Positions 34,533-42,687 of a stretch of DNA of 64,000 bases are shown piece after piece. Source of the DNA: Streptomyces sp. NBC_01317 (GTDB lineage: Bacteria; Actinomycetota; Actinomycetes; Streptomycetales; Streptomycetaceae). The translations under genes were made by a program, and so were the position numbers. Positions within the stretch are counted from its first letter, which is position 1; each line of letters begins with the position of its first letter. The notes under the pieces are model-generated. The model was not told the DNA's origin and searched no databases. It saw nothing but the letters and a program-made list of their open reading frames with translations. The DNA lies in NCBI RefSeq assembly GCF_035961655.1, contig NZ_CP108393.1, positions 5,565,001 through 5,629,000 of the forward strand, in the 5' to 3' direction.

Positions 34533-35612
34533 TCACTTGCCCTGGCCCGGTGAGCCCGGCGGCGGCACCTGCGGGGTCAGCGGGGAAGCGGCCTGGGACT
34601 GCGGTGACGTGGGGCTGGACAGGGCCGAGGGGGCCGACACGCCCGCCGACAGGTCCACGGGCTCCTCGTCCGCCTGGAGCGGGACACCCCCGACGATCCG
34701 TATCCCCTCCTCGTCGAACGCCCGCTTGACCCGCCACCGCAGCTCGCGCTCCACGCTCAGCGCCTGGCCGGGCATCGTCTTGGCCGAGAGCCGTACGGTC
34801 ATCGAGTCCAGCAGGACCGCGTCCAGGCCCAGCACCTCGATCGGGCCCCACAGGCGCTCCGCCCACGGGTCGTCCTTGGCCATCGTCTCCGCGACCTGCT
34901 TGATGACCGCGCGGACCTTCTCCAGGTCCTCGGACGGCCGGACCATCACGTCGACGGCGGCCGTGGCCCAGCCCTGGCTGAGGTTGCCGATCCGCTTCAC
35001 CTCGCCGTTGCGCACGTACCAGATCTCGCCGTTCTCGCCGCGCAGCTTGGTCACGCGCAGGCCGACCTCGATCACCTCGCCGGTGGCCACCCCCGCGTCG
35101 ATGCTGTCGCCGACGCCGTACTGGTCCTCCAGGATCATGAACACGCCGGAGAGGAAGTCGGTGACGAGGTTGCGGGCACCGAAGCCCAGCGCCACGCCGG
35201 CGACCCCGGCGGAGGCCAGCAGCGGCGCCAGATTGATGTTCAGCGCGCCCAGCATCATCAGCGCGGCCGTGCCGAGGATCAGGAACGACGTCACGGAGCG
35301 GAGCACGGAACCGATGGCCTCGGAGCGCTGGCGGCGGCGTTCCGCGTTCACCAGCAGGCCGCCCAGCGCGGTGCCCTCCACCGCCTGCACACTGCGGTTC
35401 ATCCGCTCGATGAGCTTGGTGAGCGCGCGGCGGATGACATGGCGCAGGACGAGGGCTATCACCAGGATCAGCAGGATGCGCAAGCCCACGCTCAGCCAGG
35501 TGGACCAGTTGTCCTCCACCCAGCCCGCCGCGTCGTTCGCCCGGTTCCCGGCCTCGTCGAGGGTGCCGGGACCGGACGGCGGGGCTGCGGCCGGCAGGGC
35601 GGACCAGGACAC
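34533..35612 (-). CDS. MscS-family mechanosensitive channel
   Basis: A 359-residue membrane protein. Hydrophobic segments are at about 40-65, 115-135 and 140-165; the last is the Gly/Ala-rich pore helix (LASAGVAGVALGFGARNLV), followed by the beta domain (DQYGVGDSIDAG, GLRVTKLR). The C-terminal tail is Pro/Ser-rich. GTG 35612 with GGAGG 8 bases upstream is preferred over the longer reading frame. It should relieve osmotic pressure; unusually short N-terminus, no extra sensor domains. Confidence 0.88.
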   Translation of the reverse strand: MSWSALPAAAPPSGPGTLDEAGNRANDAAGWVEDNWSTWLSVGLRILLILVIALVLRHVIRRALTKLIERMNRSVQAVEGTALGGLLVNAERRRQRSEAIGSVLRSVTSFLILGTAALMMLGALNINLAPLLASAGVAGVALGFGARNLVTDFLSGVFMILEDQYGVGDSIDAGVATGEVIEVGLRVTKLRGENGEIWYVRNGEVKRIGNLSQGWATAAVDVMVRPSEDLEKVRAVIKQVAETMAKDDPWAERLWGPIEVLGLDAVLLDSMTVRLSAKTMPGQALSVERELRWRVKRAFDEEGIRIVGGVPLQADEEPVDLSAGVSAPSALSSPTSPQSQAASPLTPQVPPPGSPGQGK

Positions 35613-35892
35613 GACGGAAACCTCCGGATAGGGGGCGGGCTGGCCAACCACACTAACGGGGCAGTGGACGGCCTCCGCCGCCCCGAGGGGGCGGAGAGAC
35701 ACTCCTCACGCGGTACGGGTGCGGTATTGGGCCGGGGAGGAGGGGCGGGCGGGTGTCCCGTGGTCGTCCTGTGGTCGAAAACACTCCGAGCCCGTTACCT
35801 GGACGTGGTGGCGTTTCGACCAGGCATGAGGAGAGACTGGAGCAGATCGTCCCGGCGCGAGCCACGCGCCGCCGGCGTAATAGGAGGCATCC

Positions 35893-36429
35893 GTGCCGCA
35901 TGTCTTGGTCCTCAACGCGTCGTACGAGCCGCTCGGCGTCGTACCGCTCCGCCGCGCGCTCGTCCTCGTCCTGGAGAACAAGGCCACCAGCCTCGAGGAA
36001 TCCGGCGCCTTCATGCACAGCGCGACCCGCGTCGTCCCAGCCCCCAGCGTCGTACGGCTGAAGCGGTTCGTGCGGGTCCCCTACCGGGGGCCCGTTCCAC
36101 TGACCCGTCGTGCGCTCTTCGCCAGGGACGGGGGCCGCTGCATGTACTGCGGCGCCGCCGCCACCAGCGTCGACCACGTCGTCCCCCGCAGCCGCGGGGG
36201 CCAGCACGCGTGGGACAACGTCGTGGCCGCGTGCCGCAGGTGCAACCACGTCAAGGCCGACCGGCACCTGCGTGAGCTGGGCTGGCGTCTGCACCAACAA
36301 CCGGCTCCACCGTCCGGGCTCGCCTGGCGGATCATCGGGACCGGACACCGTGACCCGCGCTGGATGCCGTACCTGCAACCGTACGGCGCGGAGGACGCGG
36401 TGGCCCGGATCGACGGCATTTCAGCCTGA
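35893..36429 (+). CDS. HNH endonuclease-family protein
   Basis: A 178-residue protein conserved in actinobacteria. The N-terminal half (VLVLNASYEPLGVVPLRRAL) is the typical partner region. The HNH/beta-beta-alpha-metal core is at about 80-130: CMYCGAAAT, SVDHVVPRSRGG, AWDNVVAACRRCNHVK, with both CxxC pairs present. GTG start with AGGAGG 5 bases upstream. Activity is likely DNA nicking; biological role unknown. Stands alone between MscS (divergent) and the GH84-like gene (convergent). Confidence 0.88.
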   Translation: MPHVLVLNASYEPLGVVPLRRALVLVLENKATSLEESGAFMHSATRVVPAPSVVRLKRFVRVPYRGPVPLTRRALFARDGGRCMYCGAAATSVDHVVPRSRGGQHAWDNVVAACRRCNHVKADRHLRELGWRLHQQPAPPSGLAWRIIGTGHRDPRWMPYLQPYGAEDAVARIDGISA

Positions 36430-36536
36430 GATCCGGGCCTTTGTCGTTCCCCCTGGTCAGGCGGGTGTACGCCGGGGGGATCGGAGGCGTGCGCGGGGGC
36501 CGGTGGCGTCGCCCGGTCTTGCCCGGCCTTGCCTCG

Positions 36537-39500
36537 CTAGGGCGCGACCGCGTAGACCTCGGCCGAGAACAGCGAGTATCCGTACTTCGTGGCGCGGGCG
36601 TCGCCCTGGACCCGTACGAACCGGGTGTCCTTCGCGTCCATCCCGATCGCCTCCCGCCCGCCCCGGCCGTCCGAGACGGTCGCAGCCGTCCGCCAGGTGC
36701 GGCCGTCGGCGGAGACCTGGACGCGGTAGCGGCTCGCGTACGCCTCCTGCCACGTCAGGACCACCTGCCCGACCCGCGCCGCCGCCGGGAGCTCCAGCTG
36801 CCACCAGGCGCCGTCCTCCACCGGGGACGACCAGCGGGTGGCGGGGTCCCCGTCGATCGCGGCCGACGCCGGGAAGTCCGGGGTCTCGTCGCCCGAGGAC
36901 GAGGCGGTCGCGCCACGCGCGAGGTCGGGGCCGCCGGTACGGGGCGAGGCCCGCACGGTCAGCGTGCTCCGCTCGCCGCCGAAGGCGACCGGCACGTCGT
37001 ACGAACCGGCCGGGGTGCCCGCCTTCACCTTGACCTCGATGGGGACCGTCGTCAGGGCGCCGCGTGGCACGGTCGTCTCCTTGGGCACCGTCACCCGGAT
37101 GCCGGACGGCGCCTTCGCGGTGAGCGACCCGCGCACCTCGCCGGGCCGCCGCCCCGCCAGCCGCGCCTCGACCGTCTCCGCCTTCCCGCCGATCTGGGCG
37201 TCCGCCTCGCGGGGCGCCAGGTCCAGCCGCGCCCCCGGCTCGTCCGCGAACCAGGGCACGATATGCCGTACGGAGGGGGCGGGCGCGCCCGGTCCCGAGA
37301 TGCCGGAACCGGGACCCGCGCCCGGCCACACGATCCGTACCGCGTCGGCGAGCAGGCCCTTCGCGTCCGACTGCGTCCAGCCGCTCGTCGACAGCGGTCC
37401 CAGCGGACGCCAGCCCTCGCCCGGCACCCGCACCTCCACGCTCGCCCCGGCGCCCGTGCCCGGCTCGGTCATCGCCGTCACCGCCGTGACCGGTCTCGCC
37501 CGGCCCAGGCCGACCGTGTAGGACCGGGCGTCCTGGGCGACGTCCCCGCCGGTGGCGCGGGCCGCGCCCGTCCACCCCGCCGCCGCCTCGACGGCCCGGT
37601 CGAGGAACGGGTCCAGGGCGCCCTCGCCCACCACGGCCTCGCTCGTGCGCAGCTCTTCGCGCAGCGGCTCCAGCGCCAGCGACGCCCGCCACGAGTCCGC
37701 GCCGTCACCGCGGTCCTGGGCGGTGAGCATGTCGACGGCCAGCTCCCCGGCGCGCCCGTAGCGCGCCAACTGGTCCAGCCACGGCCGTACTTCGTCGTCC
37801 AGCCGGCCCCCGGCCGTCCCCGCGAGACGCTCCGGCGCCCCGGCCATCACGGTGAAGGCGGCGCGCAGTCCGGCCGCCGCGCGGCTCCTGGCGCGTCCGT
37901 CCGACGTGGCGCGGGACGCCCAGAAGGCGGTGAACAGCGGCTTGAGATAGGCGGATTCGGACGGGTCGAGGAGGGACGAGGCGTCGTTGCCCGCGAGGGC
38001 GCGCAGGGCTTCGCGGGTCGCCGTGTCCTCGCCGGCCAGGTCGTCCACGGCCGCCCGCCAGGACTCCTCCGGCACGTAGCTCCGCGGATTCCAGGCGTAG
38101 TCGGCGGCGGTGAAGAGGGGGATACGGGACGCCGACGCCTGCTCCATGGCATTGGCGAGCAGCGCCACCGAGCCGCCGGCGACGGCCGGTTCGCGGCCGG
38201 TGTACGGGCCGAGGAAGAGACGTTCCGGCTCGTAGTCGTTGACCGGGTAGTTGTCCATCGTCACCATCGGATGCGCGAACGCGGCCTTCACGTCGGCCAG
38301 TTCACGGCCCGTGATGGTGCGCGGGACGACCCCGACCCCCGTCCACGCCACATGGACACCGCCGTCGAGCTGCCCGGCGAGCGCCGTGCGGTACGCGGTG
38401 ACGCCGTCCTGGTGGTACTCGGTCGGCATGACCGTCAGCGGCTCGGAGTCCGGGTGCCGCTCCGCCAGATGAACCGCCACCGCATTCGCGACCCGGGCCT
38501 GCGCCTTCGCCGCCGCCTCGGGCCCCGAGCCGAACGTGTCGGCGTCCGCGTCGCAGTGCCACTCGCTGTAACTCACGTCCTGGAACTGGAGTTGGAAGGC
38601 CCGCACCCCCAGCGCCCACATCGCGTCGATCTTGCGGTTCAGCGCCCCGAGGTCCTTCTCCGACGTCATGCACATCGACTGCGCGGGGGCCACGGCCCAG
38701 GCGAGCGTCACATGGTTACGGCCGGCCCGCTCGGCCAGCTCGCGGAACTGGGCACGCTCCGCCGCCGGGTACGGATCGCGCCAGCGCGCCTGCCGGAACG
38801 GGTCGTCACCCGGCGCGTAGAGGAAGCGGTTCTGCTTGGTACGCCCCATGAAGTCGAGCTGCGCCAGGCGCTCCTGGTGCGTCCACGGCTCCCCGTAGAA
38901 GCCCTCCGTCGTGCCGCGCACGAGCGTGCCGGGCCAGTCCCGTACGACAACGCCCGGGACGGTCGCTTTGGCGCCCGGCTTCACGCCCGGCTTCGCACCC
39001 GGCCTCACGCCCGGCCTCACGATCAGCTGGCGCAGGGTCTGCGCGCCGTGGAAGAGGCCGTCCTCGCCCACCCCGTCCAGCGCTATCGTGTCGCGGCCCG
39101 CGACCCGGCCCACCGCGATCCGGTACCCGCCGGACGGCAGGTCGGCGCTCTCGGGCGCGCGCAGGGCGCGCAGCGCGTCCCGCGCGCCGGTGCCGCCCGC
39201 CAGGACCACCGTGCCCGCGCCGGGCGGATCCGTGGCCCAGGCCTGGCCGACCGTACGGACACCGGCGGCGCGCAGCGCGTCCGTGAGCGCCTGGACGGCG
39301 ACGGGGTCGGCGCCCTCGCCCGCCACGACGGTGACCAGGTCACCGAGCGGGACAGCCCGCCCGGCCGCCTTGATCGTCTGGGGTCTGGGCCACACGTCCG
39401 GCACGTCCGCCTGGCCCTCGGGGCCGGGCGTGGCGGCCACCGGGGAACCCGGGTCGTGCGGCGCCGCGTACGCGCCCGGCGCCCCGCCGAGAAGCCCGCC

Positions 39501-39554
39501 GATCACGGCCATCGCAACCGCCGTAGCCGTCCGTCCTGTACGCCCGAGCCGCAC
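36537..39554 (-). CDS. Secreted GH84-like beta-N-acetylglucosaminidase with C-terminal F5/8 domain
   Basis: A 1005-residue exported protein with a signal peptide ending at AYA (about 30). A GH20b-like pre-domain (50-200) is interrupted by a PGVRPGAKPGVKPGAK repeat (181-196). The GH84-like barrel carries RGTTEGFYGEPWT (213-225), FLYAPGDDP and FQLQFQDVSYSEW. In characterised GH84 enzymes the last motif holds two adjacent catalytic Asp; here they read Gln-325/Asp-326, so one is replaced. An F5/8 type C carbohydrate-binding domain closes the protein (about 870-1005). GTG start with GAGGAG 7 bases upstream. Near the csn operon it may supply amino sugars from chitin, glycoproteins or peptidoglycan; activity is uncertain because of the changed residue. 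Confidence 0.8.
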   Translation of the reverse strand: MRLGRTGRTATAVAMAVIGGLLGGAPGAYAAPHDPGSPVAATPGPEGQADVPDVWPRPQTIKAAGRAVPLGDLVTVVAGEGADPVAVQALTDALRAAGVRTVGQAWATDPPGAGTVVLAGGTGARDALRALRAPESADLPSGGYRIAVGRVAGRDTIALDGVGEDGLFHGAQTLRQLIVRPGVRPGAKPGVKPGAKATVPGVVVRDWPGTLVRGTTEGFYGEPWTHQERLAQLDFMGRTKQNRFLYAPGDDPFRQARWRDPYPAAERAQFRELAERAGRNHVTLAWAVAPAQSMCMTSEKDLGALNRKIDAMWALGVRAFQLQFQDVSYSEWHCDADADTFGSGPEAAAKAQARVANAVAVHLAERHPDSEPLTVMPTEYHQDGVTAYRTALAGQLDGGVHVAWTGVGVVPRTITGRELADVKAAFAHPMVTMDNYPVNDYEPERLFLGPYTGREPAVAGGSVALLANAMEQASASRIPLFTAADYAWNPRSYVPEESWRAAVDDLAGEDTATREALRALAGNDASSLLDPSESAYLKPLFTAFWASRATSDGRARSRAAAGLRAAFTVMAGAPERLAGTAGGRLDDEVRPWLDQLARYGRAGELAVDMLTAQDRGDGADSWRASLALEPLREELRTSEAVVGEGALDPFLDRAVEAAAGWTGAARATGGDVAQDARSYTVGLGRARPVTAVTAMTEPGTGAGASVEVRVPGEGWRPLGPLSTSGWTQSDAKGLLADAVRIVWPGAGPGSGISGPGAPAPSVRHIVPWFADEPGARLDLAPREADAQIGGKAETVEARLAGRRPGEVRGSLTAKAPSGIRVTVPKETTVPRGALTTVPIEVKVKAGTPAGSYDVPVAFGGERSTLTVRASPRTGGPDLARGATASSSGDETPDFPASAAIDGDPATRWSSPVEDGAWWQLELPAAARVGQVVLTWQEAYASRYRVQVSADGRTWRTAATVSDGRGGREAIGMDAKDTRFVRVQGDARATKYGYSLFSAEVYAVAP

Positions 39555-39873
39555 GCCGTGCTCCTCTCGTGTGTCCTGGTCCCCCCAAGAGCCGCGAGGA
39601 TTCGCGAAGAGCCGCGAGGATTCGCGTCAAGCGGGGACGAGCCCACCACCCCGTGGTCGGGGTGTCAATGCGCGTGGCCGCTGTGTCTCCTTTGCCCGTT
39701 GTGATAGGCAGGGGTACCAACTGCCGGGCGGGGGAGGGATCGTGACACGCGGGAGACGGACGGAGACCCGACACCTCCTCACCGGCACAGGTTCACCCTC
39801 CGTACGTGCCTGCCTCCGCCTACGCTGGGTAGGGCTGTTGTGTCCTGTCTGCCCAGCCCTTGGAGAAGCCGCC
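39555..39873. other. Divergent intergenic region
   Basis: No gene is supported. It contains the 20-bp tandem repeat described separately and the upstream region of the minus-strand GH84-like gene and the plus-strand malQ pair. I see no DasR-type (ACTGGTCTAGACCACT-like) site and no convincing promoter hexamers. Confidence 0.45.
39587..39626. repeat. Perfect 20-bp tandem duplication
   Basis: AAGAGCCGCGAGGATTCGCG occurs twice without spacer, 33 bases upstream of the GH84-like start. Each copy contains the inverted repeat CGCGA-GGAT-TCGCG, so two hairpins or two operator copies result. Confidence 0.85.
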
Positions 39874-40101
39874 ATGGCCGCACCCGCACCGCGCCTGCTC
39901 CCCGGCCCCTCCGAACAGCCGATCCCCCGACCGTCGGTGCCGGGCCCCGCGCGGTCCGCGCCCGGTCCGCTGACCAGCGAACCGCCGCTCGCCGACGCGG
40001 AACCGCTGACCAGCGAGCCCCCGCTCGCCGACACCGCCCCGCTCACCAGCGAACCGACAGCTCCCGGCACCGCCGGGGGCACGGAGTCCCCAGGAGTCTG
40101 A
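39874..40101 (+). CDS. Small Pro-rich repeat protein upstream of malQ
   Basis: A 75-residue product with no recognised domain. The C-terminal half is a tandem repeat of PLTSEPPLAD (three partial copies). The ATG has GGAG about 9 bases upstream, and the stop is immediately followed by the malQ ATG, so it would be co-translated with malQ. A hydrophilic Pro/Ala/Ser composition suggests an unstructured peptide. It could be a leader ORF for malQ or a strain-specific gene. Confidence 0.45.
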   Translation: MAAPAPRLLPGPSEQPIPRPSVPGPARSAPGPLTSEPPLADAEPLTSEPPLADTAPLTSEPTAPGTAGGTESPGV

Positions 40102-42186
40102 ATGGGCCTGGCCAGGCTCGCCGCACTGCACGGTGTCGCCACCTCGTACGCCCCCTCGCCCGACGTCACCGTCCAGGTCCCGGACGACACCGTCGTGGCG
40201 GTGCTCGCCGCGCTCGGGGTCGACGCGTCCACCCCCGCGGCGGTGACGGACGCGCTCACCCGCGCGGAAGCCACCGCCGCGGAGCGGCTGCTGCCCCCGA
40301 CGGTGGTGCTGTGGAGCGCCCCCGAGGGGGAGCGGCCCGAGGTCCCGGCCGCCCTGACGGGGCTGCCGCCCGGGACGACCCTCCAGGTGGAGCCGGAGGA
40401 CGGCGGTACGCCGCTGCCCGCGGACCCCGCCACCGACCCCGCCGCCGTCGTGGCCCACGCCCCCCTCGGCGTCCACCGGCTCACCGCGCGCGCCCCCGAC
40501 GGGCGTACGGCCACCGTCACCCTGGTGGCCGCCCCCCATCAGGTGCCGCAGCCCCCGCCCCGTACCCACGGCTTCCTGGTGCAGCTCTACTCCCTGCTCT
40601 CCGAGCGCTCCTGGGGCATGGGCGACCTCGGGGACCTCGCCGAGCTGGCCGCCTGGTCGGGCCGTCACCTCGGCGCGGGCTTCGTCCAGATCAACCCGCT
40701 GCACGCCGCCGTCCCCGGCGACCCGACCGACCCCTCGCCGTACCGCCCCTCCTCGCGCCGCTTCCCCGACCCGGTCCACCTGCGGATCGAGGCCGTACCG
40801 GAGTACGCGTACGTGCGCGGCGCGGACCGCGAGCAGCTCGACGCCCTCGGCGAGAAGGCCGCCGCCCTGCGCGCGTCCGTCCTCGGCGAGGACGCGCTGA
40901 TCGACCGCGACGCCGTATGGGCCCTCAAGCTCGCCGCCCTGGAGATCCTGGCGGCCGTCCCCCTCGGCCCCGGCCGCCGTGCCGAGTACGGCGACTTCCT
41001 CGCCGCCCAGGGGCAGGCCCTGGAGGACCACGCCACCTGGTACGCGCTCGCCGAGGCGCACGGACCGGGGTGGCACGACTGGCCGGCCGGGCTGCGCGAC
41101 CCGCGCTCGCCCGAGACCGCCCGGGCCCGCCATGACCTGTCCGACCGCGTCGACTTCCACCGCCGGCTGGCCTGGCTGACCGACCAGCAGCTCGCCGCCG
41201 CGTCCGGCACCGCGCGGGACGCGGGCATGGCCGTCGGGATCGTCCACGACCTGGCCGTCGGCGTGCACCCCGGCGGAGCCGACGCCTGGGCCCAGCAGGA
41301 CGCCTTCGCCGCCGGCATGTCGGTCGGCGCCCCGCCCGACGCCTTCAACGCCCTCGGCCAGGACTGGGGCCTGCCGCCCTGGCGCCCCGACGTCCTCGCC
41401 GCGTCCGGCTACGCCCCGTACCGCGGCCTGCTCAAGGGCCTGCTGCGGAACGCCGGGGCGCTGCGGATCGACCATGTGATGGGGCTGTTCCGGCTCTGGT
41501 GGGTGCCGCAGGGCGAGCAGCCCACCCAGGGAACGTATGTACGGTACGACGCCGAGGCGATGCTCGCCGTCCTCGCCCTGGAGGCGCACCGCGCGGGCGC
41601 CCCGGTCGTCGGCGAGGATCTCGGCACGGTCGAGCCGGGGGTGCGCGAGGCGCTGGAGCGGCGCGGGGTGCTCGGCACGTCCGTGCTCTGGTTCGAACGG
41701 GACTGGGAGGGGCCGGGACAGCCGCCCCTGCCGCCCGGGACCTGGCGCGAGGGCTGCGTCGCCACCGCGACCACCCACGACCTGCCGTCCACCGCCGCCC
41801 GGTTGACCGGTGAGCACGTGGAACTGCGCCACCGGCTGGGCCTGCTCACCCGCCCGCTGGACCGGGAACAGGCCGAGGACCGCGCGGAGGTCGGGGAGTG
41901 GCTCACGTACCTGGGGCGCCTGGGGCTGCTGCCCGGGGGGCCCGGTGACGAGGAGGAGGAGATCCGCGCGGTCTACCGCTTCCTGCTGCGCACCCCGGCG
42001 CGGATGGTCGGGGTCTGGCTGCCGGACGCGGTGGGCGACCGCAGGCCGCAGAACCTGCCGGGGACGTGGGACCAGTACCCCAACTGGCGCCTGCCGGTGG
42101 CGGACGCGACGGGCCGCCCGATGACGCTGGAGGAACTGGCCGCGTCTCCCCGGCTGCACCGCCTGATGGACGTACTGCGACCGTGA
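40102..42186 (+). CDS. malQ: 4-alpha-glucanotransferase (amylomaltase)
   Basis: A 694-residue GH77 enzyme. It shows LRIDHVMGLFRLWWVP with the nucleophile Asp (about 455) and PVVGEDLGTVEPGV with the acid/base Glu region, plus the ATATTHDLPSTAARL motif and a final WDQYPNWRLP. It has an N-terminal actinobacterial extension (1-150). It disproportionates maltodextrins during glycogen or maltose metabolism. ATG directly follows the upstream small ORF's stop. Confidence 0.93.
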   Translation: MGLARLAALHGVATSYAPSPDVTVQVPDDTVVAVLAALGVDASTPAAVTDALTRAEATAAERLLPPTVVLWSAPEGERPEVPAALTGLPPGTTLQVEPEDGGTPLPADPATDPAAVVAHAPLGVHRLTARAPDGRTATVTLVAAPHQVPQPPPRTHGFLVQLYSLLSERSWGMGDLGDLAELAAWSGRHLGAGFVQINPLHAAVPGDPTDPSPYRPSSRRFPDPVHLRIEAVPEYAYVRGADREQLDALGEKAAALRASVLGEDALIDRDAVWALKLAALEILAAVPLGPGRRAEYGDFLAAQGQALEDHATWYALAEAHGPGWHDWPAGLRDPRSPETARARHDLSDRVDFHRRLAWLTDQQLAAASGTARDAGMAVGIVHDLAVGVHPGGADAWAQQDAFAAGMSVGAPPDAFNALGQDWGLPPWRPDVLAASGYAPYRGLLKGLLRNAGALRIDHVMGLFRLWWVPQGEQPTQGTYVRYDAEAMLAVLALEAHRAGAPVVGEDLGTVEPGVREALERRGVLGTSVLWFERDWEGPGQPPLPPGTWREGCVATATTHDLPSTAARLTGEHVELRHRLGLLTRPLDREQAEDRAEVGEWLTYLGRLGLLPGGPGDEEEEIRAVYRFLLRTPARMVGVWLPDAVGDRRPQNLPGTWDQYPNWRLPVADATGRPMTLEELAASPRLHRLMDVLRP

Positions 42187-42273
42187 CGGCGCGACAGGGC
42201 CGTACGGGAGCGGCGCGGAGCTGTACGGGACCCCGCGCGCGCGGCGGACCCGGCCATTCGCTACGTTTGCACC

Positions 42274-42528
42274 GTGGACAAGAAGAACGCGATGCGCGCG
42301 GGCGCCCTGGCGGCCGGTACGACGCTGATGATGCTGCTCATGACGTCCCCGGCGCTCGCACTGAGCCGCGACGACGGTGACGACCCGGGCCCCGGCCTGA
42401 GCGTGGTGGAGACCCTCGGCCTGTTCGTGGGCATCCCGCTGCTGCTGTTCGCCGTCATCACCGGCCTGGTGCTGGTCCTGGACAAGTCCCACCCGTCCCA
42501 CCGCGTCACCAAGCCGAAGCAGGGCTGA
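42274..42528 (+). CDS. Small conserved membrane protein
   Basis: An 84-residue protein with a signal-like N-terminal segment (AAGTTLMMLLMTSPALALS) and one clear C-terminal transmembrane helix (VGIPLLLFAVITGLVLVL), followed by a basic tail SHRVTKPKQG. GTG start. Function unknown; similar small proteins are widespread in Streptomyces. A perfect hairpin terminator follows 22 bases after the stop. Confidence 0.7.
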   Translation: MDKKNAMRAGALAAGTTLMMLLMTSPALALSRDDGDDPGPGLSVVETLGLFVGIPLLLFAVITGLVLVLDKSHPSHRVTKPKQG

Positions 42529-42550
42529 CCACCCGCCCCACGCAAACGGC

Positions 42551-42581
42551 AAAGCGCCGCACGGCCGCCGTGCGGCGCTTT
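42551..42581. terminator. Bidirectional terminator hairpin
   Basis: AAAGCGCCGCACGG (42551-42564) and CCGTGCGGCGCTTT (42568-42581) are a perfect 14-bp stem with a CCG loop, flanked by A and T runs. It separates the convergent small membrane protein gene and pepN. Confidence 0.9.
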
Positions 42582-42687
42582 CGCGTACCCGAATCCCCTC
42601 GGGGAGAAGGCCGCCGACATCCCGAAGTGACCCCGAAGAGGCCCCGCCGTCCAAGACAGCGGGACCCCCGGGACCGGCAGGCAAGGC

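Noticed and set aside
39555..39873. DasR operator before the GH84-like gene
   Set aside because: No sequence close to ACTGGTCTAGACCACT could be found by eye.
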